From Brevundimonas sp. (GTDB taxonomy: Bacteria > Pseudomonadota > Alphaproteobacteria > Caulobacterales > Caulobacteraceae), in NCBI GenBank assembly GCA_031119155.1, contig JAVHYH010000218.1, positions 1-5,222 on the forward strand: 5,222 bases of DNA, in the 5' to 3' direction. Shown here one piece after another: positions 1 through 5,222 of the stretch. Every line of letters starts with the position of its first letter. Position 1 is the first letter of the stretch. Under the pieces are notes generated by a model. It made no database searches, was not told the origin of the DNA, and saw nothing but the letters and a program-made list of their open reading frames with translations. A program made the position numbers and the translations under genes.

Positions 1-1
1 C

Positions 2-673
2 GGGCTGGCGAAGGAGACCGGCGCCCGCATCCACGTGCTGCACGTCACCACGGCGGAAGAGATCGAGTTCCTCGCCGGGCACAAGGACGTGGCCACTGTC
101 GAGGTCACGCCCCAGCACCTCACACTGGACGGGGACGAGGCCTATGACCGCCTCAAGGGTCTGGCCCAGATGAACCCGCCGATCCGCAACAACTACCACA
201 TCGCCGGCCTGTGGCGCGGGGTGGAGCAGGGCATCGCCGACGTGCTGGGCTCGGACCACGCCCCGCATACGCTGGAAGAGAAGGCCCGTCCGTACCCGGC
301 CTCGCCGTCGGGCATGCCGGGCGTGCAGACGCTGGTGCCGGTCATGCTGACCCACGTCGCCAACGGCCGCCTGACGCTGGACCGCTTCATCGACCTGACC
401 AGCCATGGCGCGAACCGCGTCTTCGGCATCGCCGGCAAGGGCCGGATGGCCGAGGGCTATGACGCCGACCTGACCATCGTCGACCTGAAGGCGAAACACG
501 TCCTCAAGCACGCCGACATGGCCACCCGCTCGGGCTGGACCCCGTTCGACGGCTTCGAGGCCACCGGTCAGGCCAAGGCCACCATCGTTCGCGGCCGCAT
601 CGTCATGCGCGACGGCGAACTGCAAGGCACGGCCCACGGCCGTCCCGTCCGTTTCCAGGAGACCCTCGCCTGA
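2..673 (+). CDS. pyrC: Dihydroorotase, class I (C-terminal part; 5' end outside window)
   Basis: This cytoplasmic zinc amidohydrolase interconverts carbamoyl-aspartate and dihydroorotate, the third step of de novo pyrimidine synthesis. The frame is open from base 2 and gives 223 residues. The family is usually about 430-450 residues, so roughly the first half, including the HxH metal motif, lies off the left edge. Visible in order are LHVTT (His14 of the fragment, expected metal ligand), TPQHL (His39, second expected ligand), QMNPPIR (residues 56-62, substrate-loop signature) and GSDHAPH (catalytic Asp85). The C-terminal FGIAGKGRMAEGYDADLTIVDL segment is the small composite beta domain typical of amidohydrolases. 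The long TLEEKARPYPASPSGMPGVQT stretch resembles an alphaproteobacterial dihydroorotase group distinct from E. coli PyrC. No internal stop is seen. The TGA overlaps the next gene's ATG by one base. A paralogous amidohydrolase such as allantoinase is less likely because of the PPxR and DHAPH signatures. Confidence 0.88.
   Translation, partial: GLAKETGARIHVLHVTTAEEIEFLAGHKDVATVEVTPQHLTLDGDEAYDRLKGLAQMNPPIRNNYHIAGLWRGVEQGIADVLGSDHAPHTLEEKARPYPASPSGMPGVQTLVPVMLTHVANGRLTLDRFIDLTSHGANRVFGIAGKGRMAEGYDADLTIVDLKAKHVLKHADMATRSGWTPFDGFEATGQAKATIVRGRIVMRDGELQGTAHGRPVRFQETLA
657..661 (+). promoter_or_regulatory. Ribosome binding site for the SDR gene
   Basis: AGGAG lies 11 bases before the ATG at 673, inside the end of the dihydroorotase gene. 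It supports the ATG at 673 as the start, with translation possibly also coupled through the overlapping TGATG. Confidence 0.55.
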
Positions 674-1431
674 TGCAACTCGACCAGCAGATCGTCCTCG
701 TCACCGGCGGGGCGCGCGGCGTCGGCGCCGCCGTCATCCGCGCCTTCGCCCGTCAGGGCGCGCGCGTGGTGATCAATTTCCGCGCCAGCGAGGACGCCGC
801 CCGCGAGCTGGTGGATGAGTTCCCCGAACAGGCCGTCGCCTTCCGCGCAGACGTCACCGACCGCGAGGCCGTCCATGAAATGGTCGCCCTGGCCGAGGAC
901 GTCTTCGGTTCGCCGATCACCACCGTGGTCAACAATGCGCTGGACTACAGCTTCAACGGCGACGCCCGCTCCAAGCTGGGGGACATCGAGTGGGCCGAGC
1001 TGGAGGACCAGTTCGCCACCGTCGTGCGCGGCGCCCTGAACGTCATTCAGGCCACCGCCCCGGCCATGGCCGCCAACGGCTTCGGCCGCGTGATCAACAT
1101 CGGCACCAACCTGTTCCAGAACCCGGTGGTGCCCTACCACGACTACACAGCCGCCAAGGCCGCCCTGCTGAGCCTGACCCGCACGGCCTCGGCCGACCTG
1201 GGGCCGCAGGGGATCACGGTCAACATGGTCTCCGGCGGCCTGCTGCGCACCACCGACGCCAGCCGCGCCACCCCGGACGCCGTCTTCGACCTGATCGCCG
1301 GCATGACCCCGCTGCGCTCGGTCACGACCCCGGAAGAGTTCGCCGACGCCGTCCTGTTCTTCGCCTCGCCCTGGAGCCGGGCGGTGACGGGCCAGAATCT
1401 CGTCGTCGACGGCGGGCTGGTCAGGGACTAG
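673..1431 (+). CDS. SDR family oxidoreductase (FabG-like, 252 aa)
   Basis: This is a classical short-chain dehydrogenase/reductase, predicted to be a cytoplasmic NAD(P)-dependent oxidoreductase of unknown substrate. Residues 11-18 (TGGARGVG) form the Rossmann dinucleotide-binding glycine motif. Asp60-Val61 is the usual adenine-contacting DV pair, and NNA at 87-89 matches the NNAG motif. The active site has Tyr158 and Lys162 (YxxxK). The position 13 residues before Tyr, normally the catalytic Ser, is Thr145 in INIGTN. The C-terminus VTGQNLVVDGGLVRD is typical of FabG-like enzymes, and 252 residues is the normal length. The pattern INIGTNLFQNPVVPYHDYT matches a subfamily I remember being annotated as 3-oxoacyl-ACP reductase, but no fatty acid genes are nearby, so that label is uncertain. 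Its ATG overlaps the stop of the dihydroorotase gene, implying co-transcription. Its 3' end overlaps the converging chemoreceptor gene. Confidence 0.9.
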   Translation: MQLDQQIVLVTGGARGVGAAVIRAFARQGARVVINFRASEDAARELVDEFPEQAVAFRADVTDREAVHEMVALAEDVFGSPITTVVNNALDYSFNGDARSKLGDIEWAELEDQFATVVRGALNVIQATAPAMAANGFGRVINIGTNLFQNPVVPYHDYTAAKAALLSLTRTASADLGPQGITVNMVSGGLLRTTDASRATPDAVFDLIAGMTPLRSVTTPEEFADAVLFFASPWSRAVTGQNLVVDGGLVRD

Positions 1432-3233
1432 GCCGCCCGCGCCATCGCCTGCTGGCCACCGGCGATCCGGAAGCGCTGGATCAGGGTGGCCAGCTGTTCG
1501 GCCTCATGGCTCAGGGCCTGGTTGGCGGCGGTGGTCTCTTCGACCATCGCGGCGTTCTGCTGGGTGGTCTGGTCCATCTGGTTGACGGCGACATTGACCT
1601 CGACCAGCCCGACGGCCTGCTCATTGGCCGAGGCGGCGATCTCGCCGGCCAGTTCGTTGATCTTCGCCACCTGGCCGATCAGGGCCGTCAGGGCGCCGCC
1701 GGTGCGGGCGACCAGTTGGGCGCCTTCGCCGACGCTGGCGCTGGAGGCGGCGATCAGTTCCTTGATCTCCTTGGCGGCCTCGGCCGAGCGCTGGGCGAGA
1801 GCCCGGACTTCCGACGCCACGACGGCGAAGCCGCGACCGGCCTCGCCCGCGCGGGCGGCCTCCACCCCGGCGTTCAGGGCCAGCAGGTTGGTCTGGAAGG
1901 CGATCTCGTCGATGACGCCGATGATCTCGCCGATCCGGCCCGAGGTGCTCTCGATCTCGGTCATGGCGGCGGTGGTGTCGGCGATGATCCGCTCGCGCTC
2001 GGCGGCGCCCTTCTGGGCCTCGTCGGTGATGTTGGCGGCGGCGCGGGCGCCCTCGGCGGTCTTCTTCACCGTGACGGTGATCTGGTCCAGGGCGGCGGCG
2101 GTCTCCTCCAGCGCGGCGGCCTGGCGCTCGGTGCGGCGCGACAGGTCGTCGGTGGCGGTGCTGACCTCGGCAGTGCCCGAGCGCATGGCGCCGGTCAGGA
2201 CGATGATCTCGCCCATCGTTTCCGACAGGGCGTCCATGGCGGCGTTGTAGTCGTCCTTCAGCTGGCGGCTGCGGGCGGCGAAGGTCACGTCGATGCGGTG
2301 GGTCAGGTCGCCCTGCGCCAGCGCCGAGAGGCCCTTGCCCAGCGCATCGACGACCACGGCGTCCTCCTCGGCCAGACGGGCGCGTTCGGCCTCGGAGGCG
2401 ATGCGGGACTGGCGGGCGGTCTCGCGCATGCCCTCGGCCTCGCCCTCGATCTCCTTCTGGCGGATGGCGGCGTCGCGGAAGGCCAGGACGGCGCGGGCGA
2501 TATGGCCGATGTCATCGCCACGCGACGCCCAGGGCGCCTCGAAGCCGGTGTCGCCCTGACGCAGGCGCTCCATCCGGTCGCACAGGGCCTGCAGCGGCGA
2601 GAACATCCGCTTCGACAGCAGCAGGGCCGCGCCCAGCACCAGCAGGGCCACCACCGTGCCGCTGATCAGCAGGGCCAGCATGACGTGGTTCACCGAGGCC
2701 ATGAAGTCGGCCTTGGGCACGCCGACGAACAGGACGCCGATGGTCTGGCCCGCGGCGTTCTTGATCGGGTCATAGGCGACGAAATAGGGCTTGCCGAGAA
2801 TCTCGGCGCTGCCGCGATAGGGCTTGCCGTCGCGCAGGACGGCGTCGCGCACCGGCCCGGCCGCCAGCTTGGTGCCGACCGCGCGCGTCCCGTCGTCCTT
2901 GACCACATTGGTCGTCACCCGCAGGTCGCCCATGAAGACGGTGGCGGTGCCGCCGACCAGGGTCTTGATGCGATCCACCGGCTCGACAAAGCCGTTCAGC
3001 GCGGTCGCGCCGACCATCAGGCTGTCGCCCTGCGCGCTGAAGCCGTCGCCATAGTCGGCCAGCACGTCCCAGGCGACGCGCATGTTGGTCTCCTGCCTTT
3101 CGGCGGCGCGCTCGCCGGCGTCCCGGGTCAGCAGCACGGCGGCCACGCCCATGAGCGAACAGGTCAGGACGCCAAGGGCGGCAATGACCATCAGGGCGGT
3201 CTTCGCGGAGAGCGAGAGCGAATTGAGTTTCAT
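1428..3233 (-). CDS. Methyl-accepting chemotaxis protein with periplasmic Cache-like sensor and two HAMP domains
   Basis: This inner-membrane chemoreceptor should signal to CheA through CheW. With the ATG at 3233 it has 601 residues: a short basic N-terminus, TM1 (about 12-35), a periplasmic sensor (about 37-183), TM2 (about 184-206), HAMP (about 208-258), a charged helical linker, a second HAMP-like segment (about 291-343, with LSALAQGDLTHRI) and the signalling hairpin. The hairpin tip is unmistakable at 442-477 (DEIAFQTNLLALNAGVEAARAGE to FAVVASEVR). Glu376-Glu377 in AALEETAAAL is a candidate methylation site. The sensor's GKPYFVAYDPIKNAAGQTIGVLFVGVP segment resembles single Cache (sCache_3 type) domains; its ligand is unknown. 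There is no CheR-binding NWETF pentapeptide; the protein ends ARAA. An in-frame GTG at 3308 would add 25 residues, but no ribosome site precedes it and chemoreceptors normally begin just before TM1. No che genes are in the window. Confidence 0.93.
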   Translation of the reverse strand: MKLNSLSLSAKTALMVIAALGVLTCSLMGVAAVLLTRDAGERAAERQETNMRVAWDVLADYGDGFSAQGDSLMVGATALNGFVEPVDRIKTLVGGTATVFMGDLRVTTNVVKDDGTRAVGTKLAAGPVRDAVLRDGKPYRGSAEILGKPYFVAYDPIKNAAGQTIGVLFVGVPKADFMASVNHVMLALLISGTVVALLVLGAALLLSKRMFSPLQALCDRMERLRQGDTGFEAPWASRGDDIGHIARAVLAFRDAAIRQKEIEGEAEGMRETARQSRIASEAERARLAEEDAVVVDALGKGLSALAQGDLTHRIDVTFAARSRQLKDDYNAAMDALSETMGEIIVLTGAMRSGTAEVSTATDDLSRRTERQAAALEETAAALDQITVTVKKTAEGARAAANITDEAQKGAAERERIIADTTAAMTEIESTSGRIGEIIGVIDEIAFQTNLLALNAGVEAARAGEAGRGFAVVASEVRALAQRSAEAAKEIKELIAASSASVGEGAQLVARTGGALTALIGQVAKINELAGEIAASANEQAVGLVEVNVAVNQMDQTTQQNAAMVEETTAANQALSHEAEQLATLIQRFRIAGGQQAMARAA

Positions 3234-3264
3234 GTCGAACCTGGAAAGGAGCCGGGGGAGCGGC

Positions 3265-3324
3265 GCTTGTTCCACGTCAAGCACGACAAGCCTGAGCGTC
3301 TGGTTCACAGACGTTTACGGTGAA
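3265..3324. promoter_or_regulatory. Dyad-rich region upstream of the chemoreceptor gene, possible promoter/operator
   Basis: The 126-bp gap between the erpA stop and the chemoreceptor ATG holds three small dyads: GCTTGT/ACAAGC (3265-3270 with 3286-3291), CGTCTG/CAGACG with a 5-base loop (3297-3302 with 3308-3313), and TTCAC/GTGAA with an 11-base spacer (3304-3308 with 3320-3324). On the minus strand a TTGACG resembling an alphaproteobacterial -35 box lies inside the first dyad, but no convincing -10 follows. The CGTCTG hairpin lacks a T run on the minus strand, so it is a poor terminator for erpA. Arms this short can arise by chance. Confidence 0.22.
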
Positions 3325-3359
3325 TCCCATAACGCGGTGATCCGTCGCAGGGCGTTGAA

Positions 3360-3737
3360 TCAGATCGAGAAGCTGACGCCGCAGCCGCAGCTGGACGCCG
3401 CATTCGGGTTGCGGACGACGAACTGGGCGCCGGCCAGATCGTCGACGAAGGCGATCTCGGACCCCTTGAGGAAGGGCAGGGAGACGGTGTCGATCACGGC
3501 GGCCTGACCGTCAGTCTCGATGCGGATGTCGTCCGGTTCGCCCGCCTCGATCAGCTCGAACCGGTACTGGAAGCCTGAGCAGCCGCCGCCGTCTACGGCC
3601 ACGCGCAGCAGGACCGGCCGGCCCTCGATCTCGCCCAGCTTCGCCAGCCGTTGGGCGGCGGTCTCGGACAGGGTCAGGCCATGGCCGCCGGTGGGGGCGG
3701 AGACGGTGAAGGTCGGGGCGGATTGGACGGTGCTCAC
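3360..3737 (-). CDS. erpA: Iron-sulfur cluster insertion protein, HesB/IscA (A-type) family
   Basis: This small A-type carrier receives Fe-S clusters and passes them to apoproteins in the cytoplasm. The 125 residues contain the three expected cluster-ligand cysteines: Cys53 in DGGGCSGFQY, and Cys117 and Cys119 in NPNAASSCGCGVSFSI. The intervening VIDTVSLPFLKGSEIAFVDD is the family's conserved core. Overall the sequence fits ErpA better than IscA or SufA, judged by memory of family patterns; the symbol is less certain than the family. The first 20 or so residues are an extension rich in Ser, Thr and Pro before the usual LTLSETAAQRL start, making the protein slightly longer than typical (105-115). 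The start codon is GTG at 3737, and no ATG lies in frame just upstream. No Shine-Dalgarno is seen, and a -10-like box ends only five bases before the GTG, suggesting a leaderless mRNA. It is divergent from dgt, a pairing I remember from other alphaproteobacteria. No isc or suf genes are in view. Confidence 0.9.
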   Translation of the reverse strand: MSTVQSAPTFTVSAPTGGHGLTLSETAAQRLAKLGEIEGRPVLLRVAVDGGGCSGFQYRFELIEAGEPDDIRIETDGQAAVIDTVSLPFLKGSEIAFVDDLAGAQFVVRNPNAASSCGCGVSFSI

Positions 3738-3785
3738 GAGGGCCTATATGAGGCGCGCGCGGGCGTTCGCAAAGGCCCGCCCTCG
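3737..3785. repeat. Inverted repeat spanning the erpA-dgt divergent gap
   Basis: CGAGGGC (3737-3743) is the exact reverse complement of GCCCTCG (3779-3785). The arms are 35 bp apart and bracket the putative erpA promoter. It could be a pair of half-sites for a regulator of both genes, but seven-base GC-rich matches occur by chance in such DNA. Confidence 0.25.
3743..3772 (-). promoter_or_regulatory. Putative erpA promoter, possibly giving a leaderless transcript
   Basis: On the minus strand TTGCGA (3772-3767) could serve as -35 and TATAGG (3748-3743) as -10, with an 18-bp spacer. The -10-like box is the only AT-rich patch in a very GC-rich gap. It ends five bases before the GTG start of erpA, so transcription would begin at or next to the start codon. 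The match to consensus is partial (4 of 6 in each box). Confidence 0.4.
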
Positions 3786-3802
3786 CGAATGAGCCATCGA
3801 CC

Positions 3803-4978
3803 TTGATCCAAGACCGCGCGCCCTACGCCGAATATCCCGAGCACAGCCGCGGACGGCTGTCGCCCGAGCCGATCAGCCGCACCCGCAACGCCTTCGCCCG
3901 CGACCGGGACCGGATCATCCACGCGACCGCCTTCCGCCGCCTGAAGGAGAAGACCCAGGTCTTCGTCGCGCATGAGGGCGATCACTACCGCACCCGCCTG
4001 ACGCACAGCCTCGAAGTGGCGCAGATCGCCCGCTCGCTGGCCCACGCTTTGCGGCTGGACACCGATCTGGCCGAGACCATCGCCCTGGCCCACGATCTGG
4101 GCCACCCGCCCTTCGGTCACGCGGGCGAGGACGAGCTTCAGGCCTGCATGGCCGCCTGGGGCGGGTTCGACCACAACGTTCAGACCTTCCGCGTGGTGAC
4201 CCGGCTGGAGGAGCGCTATCCCCAGTTCGACGGCCTAAACCTGAGCTGGGAAACCGTCGAGGGCGTCATCAAGCATAATGGCCCGGTCAGCCACCGGCTG
4301 GACGAGCCGTCGTGGAAGGCCATCGCCGACTATGCGCCCGGCTGGGATCTGCGACTGGACAGCTTCGCCTCGCTGGAGGCGCAGGCCGCCGCCATCGCGG
4401 ACGACATCGCCTACAACAACCACGACGTCGATGACGGGGTGCAGGCGGGCCTGTTCACCCTGAACGATCTGATGGACGTCCCCCTGATCGGTCCGGTGCT
4501 GCAGGGCGTCCGCGCCGACTGGCCCGATATCGACGAGCGGATGACGCGGATCGAGGCCGTGCGCCGGATGATCGGGGTCATGGTCGAGGACGTGCTGGCC
4601 GAGACCGGGCGGCGTCTGGAGGCGGACAATATCCGCTCCACCGAGGATGTCCGCACCGCCTCGCGCACCCTGGTCGCCTTCTCGCCGGCGATGCTGGCGG
4701 ATCTGGGCGTGCTGCGGAAATTCCTGTTCGAGCGGATGTACCGCCATTACCGGGTCAACCGCACCCGCAGCCAGGCCCGGCGCATCCTGTCGGAGATGTT
4801 CAACCTGTTCATGGCCGAGCCGGAGACCATGCCGACGGAGTGGTCGAAGCCCGCCCGTGACGGCGACGAGACGAAGCGCGCCCGCGCCGTCTGCGACTAC
4901 ATCGCCGGCATGACCGACCGCTACGCCATCGAGGAGCACAAGAAGCTGTTCAGCCTCGACCTCGCGCTCGATCTGTGA
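3803..4978 (+). CDS. dgt: Deoxyguanosinetriphosphate triphosphohydrolase-like protein (HD domain)
   Basis: This cytoplasmic HD-superfamily dNTPase hydrolyses a dNTP to deoxynucleoside plus triphosphate and so affects dNTP pools; the preferred nucleotide cannot be read from sequence. The 391 residues match the usual length of the dGTPase-like type 2 family. Residues 33-68 (RDRDRIIHATAFRRLKEKTQ to RTRLTHS) carry the family signature and the first metal His68. His97-Asp98 in LAHDLGHPPFGHAGE is the HD dyad, and Asp200/Asp201 in ADDIAYNNHDVDDG supplies the last metal ligand. GGFDHNVQ (120-127) and NLSWETVEGVIKHNGP (146-161) are further conserved blocks. No frameshift or missing catalytic residue is seen. 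The start is a TTG at 3803: the frame is open back to a TGA at 3749 but holds no ATG, and MIQDRAPYAEYPEHSRGR fits the family N-terminus. A weak GAG nine bases upstream is the only ribosome-site hint. The gene is divergent from erpA. Confidence 0.93.
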   Translation: MIQDRAPYAEYPEHSRGRLSPEPISRTRNAFARDRDRIIHATAFRRLKEKTQVFVAHEGDHYRTRLTHSLEVAQIARSLAHALRLDTDLAETIALAHDLGHPPFGHAGEDELQACMAAWGGFDHNVQTFRVVTRLEERYPQFDGLNLSWETVEGVIKHNGPVSHRLDEPSWKAIADYAPGWDLRLDSFASLEAQAAAIADDIAYNNHDVDDGVQAGLFTLNDLMDVPLIGPVLQGVRADWPDIDERMTRIEAVRRMIGVMVEDVLAETGRRLEADNIRSTEDVRTASRTLVAFSPAMLADLGVLRKFLFERMYRHYRVNRTRSQARRILSEMFNLFMAEPETMPTEWSKPARDGDETKRARAVCDYIAGMTDRYAIEEHKKLFSLDLALDL

Positions 4979-5012
4979 TTCGAAAGGTTGGCTGGGACGG
5001 GTAGAGTAACGG

Positions 5013-5038
5013 GCCGGCGCGAGCGATTCGCGCCCGGC
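5013..5038 (+). terminator. GC-rich hairpin between dgt and the next gene (terminator-like, no U tract)
   Basis: GCCGGCGCGA (5013-5022) pairs with TCGCGCCCGGC (5028-5038) across the five-base loop GCGAT, giving ten base pairs with one bulged C. No T run follows, so it is not a classical intrinsic terminator. It sits 35 bases after the dgt stop and one base before the next gene's ribosome binding site. Confidence 0.4.
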
Positions 5039-5039
5039 T

Positions 5040-5046
5040 GAAGAGG
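5040..5046 (+). promoter_or_regulatory. Ribosome binding site for the gene starting at 5054
   Basis: GAAGAGG lies seven bases before the ATG at 5054, a good spacing and match that supports this start. It directly abuts the upstream hairpin. Confidence 0.6.
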
Positions 5047-5053
5047 CGCGGTC

Positions 5054-5222
5054 ATGTCCCACGAAGATCCCTATCGTCCGAACCCGGGCCGCGACCGCGG
5101 CGCCTATACGCCGCCGACCGATGACGATCTGCCGTTTGATCGCAACGGCTACGACCCGCGTCGTGGCGGCGGGCATGGCGGTGGAGGCGGTGGCGGCAAG
5201 GCTCCGCCGCTGACCCTGATCA
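5054..5222 (+). CDS. N-terminus of a probable SPOR-domain-type membrane protein (truncated by window edge)
   Basis: Fifty-six codons are visible from the ATG at 5054, with the rest beyond the right edge. The N-terminus (MSHEDPYRPNPGRDRGAYTP) is polar and rich in Asp, Arg and Pro. It is followed by DDDLPFDRNGYDPRRGG and a glycine run at about residues 41-48, then KAPPLTLI, which looks like the start of a hydrophobic segment. A charged, disordered cytoplasmic N-terminus before a single membrane span fits the SPOR-domain proteins I remember near dgt in Caulobacter relatives; these bind denuded peptidoglycan at division sites. The SPOR domain itself would be C-terminal and is not visible, so the product is inferred from the N-terminal style and position. 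A strong ribosome binding site supports the start. Confidence 0.55.
   Translation, partial: MSHEDPYRPNPGRDRGAYTPPTDDDLPFDRNGYDPRRGGGHGGGGGGGKAPPLTLI

Noticed and set aside
568..1140. A 190-codon open frame on the - strand opposite the dihydroorotase-SDR junction
   Set aside because: It is rich in Gly, Ala, Asp and His with no motif, and both overlapping + strand genes are well-supported families.
3243..3251. GGAAAGGAG on the + strand, a strong Shine-Dalgarno-like sequence
   Set aside because: No start codon follows at a suitable distance; the first candidate, TTG at 3267, is 15 bases on. The small + strand frame here overlaps erpA antisense and has no protein-like features.
3297..3313. CGTCTG-GTTCA-CAGACG hairpin as an intrinsic terminator of erpA
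   Set aside because: The stem is only six base pairs and is not followed by a T run on the minus strand.
990..3323. A 777-codon open frame on the + strand across the SDR and the whole chemoreceptor gene
   Set aside because: It lies antisense to the chemoreceptor and out of frame with the SDR. Its translation is a low-complexity mix of Gly, Arg, His and Asp with no family motif. Long antisense frames are expected in high-GC DNA with G/C third positions.
3734..4174. A 146-codon open frame on the - strand opposite the dgt start and overlapping the erpA start
   Set aside because: Its composition and position mark it as a shadow of the conserved N-terminal part of dgt, and accepting it would leave no room for the erpA promoter.
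4979..5007. Possible promoter TTCGAA with TAGAGT, 17-bp spacer, after dgt
   Set aside because: The -35 match is only 3 of 6 and the boxes do not resemble alphaproteobacterial promoters, so it is within chance expectation.
4235..5176. A 313-codon open frame on the - strand over dgt and the following gap
   Set aside because: It is a shadow of dgt with biased composition and no recognisable motif. The + strand has all HD-domain residues in frame.
5164..5200. GGC/GGT/GGA repeats as a possible DNA repeat element
   Set aside because: This is in-frame coding for a short polyglycine linker in the gene starting at 5054, not a separate repeat.

Overview
This window looks like an ordinary chromosomal segment of a high-GC alphaproteobacterium. 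Codons end mostly in G or C. The gene content (a double-HAMP chemoreceptor ending in Ala-Ala, an erpA-like gene divergent from dgt, and a probable SPOR-type gene after dgt) fits Caulobacterales, possibly Brevundimonas. That placement comes from remembered protein families and gene order, not from a search.

Layout. Positions 2-673 (+) hold the C-terminal half of a class I dihydroorotase, whose start lies off the left edge. Its stop codon overlaps the ATG of a 252-residue short-chain dehydrogenase/reductase (673-1431, +), so the two form a tightly coupled pair. That pair converges on a methyl-accepting chemotaxis protein (1428-3233, -). The two stop codons are read from the same CTAG, leaving no intergenic space. 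After a 126-bp gap rich in small dyads comes the Fe-S cluster carrier erpA (3360-3737, -). It is divergent, across about 65 bp, from a dGTP triphosphohydrolase-like gene (3803-4978, +). After a 75-bp gap with a strong GC hairpin, the start of another + strand gene (5054 to the right edge) is visible. It has a charged, glycine-rich N-terminus and is probably a SPOR-domain membrane protein.

The genes do not form one pathway. They cover pyrimidine synthesis (dihydroorotase), an SDR of unknown substrate, chemosensing, Fe-S protein maturation, dNTP hydrolysis and probably envelope or division biology. I see no mobile element, CRISPR array, tRNA, rRNA or phage signature, and no compositional break that would suggest recent transfer. 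No stretch longer than 300 bases lacks a gene.

Nothing here amounts to a clearly new system. The points most worth a second look are the Thr in place of the catalytic Ser in the SDR, the shared CTAG stop, a possible C-terminal degron on the chemoreceptor, a probable leaderless erpA promoter, and the TTG start of dgt overlapping the stop of a five-codon mini-ORF.
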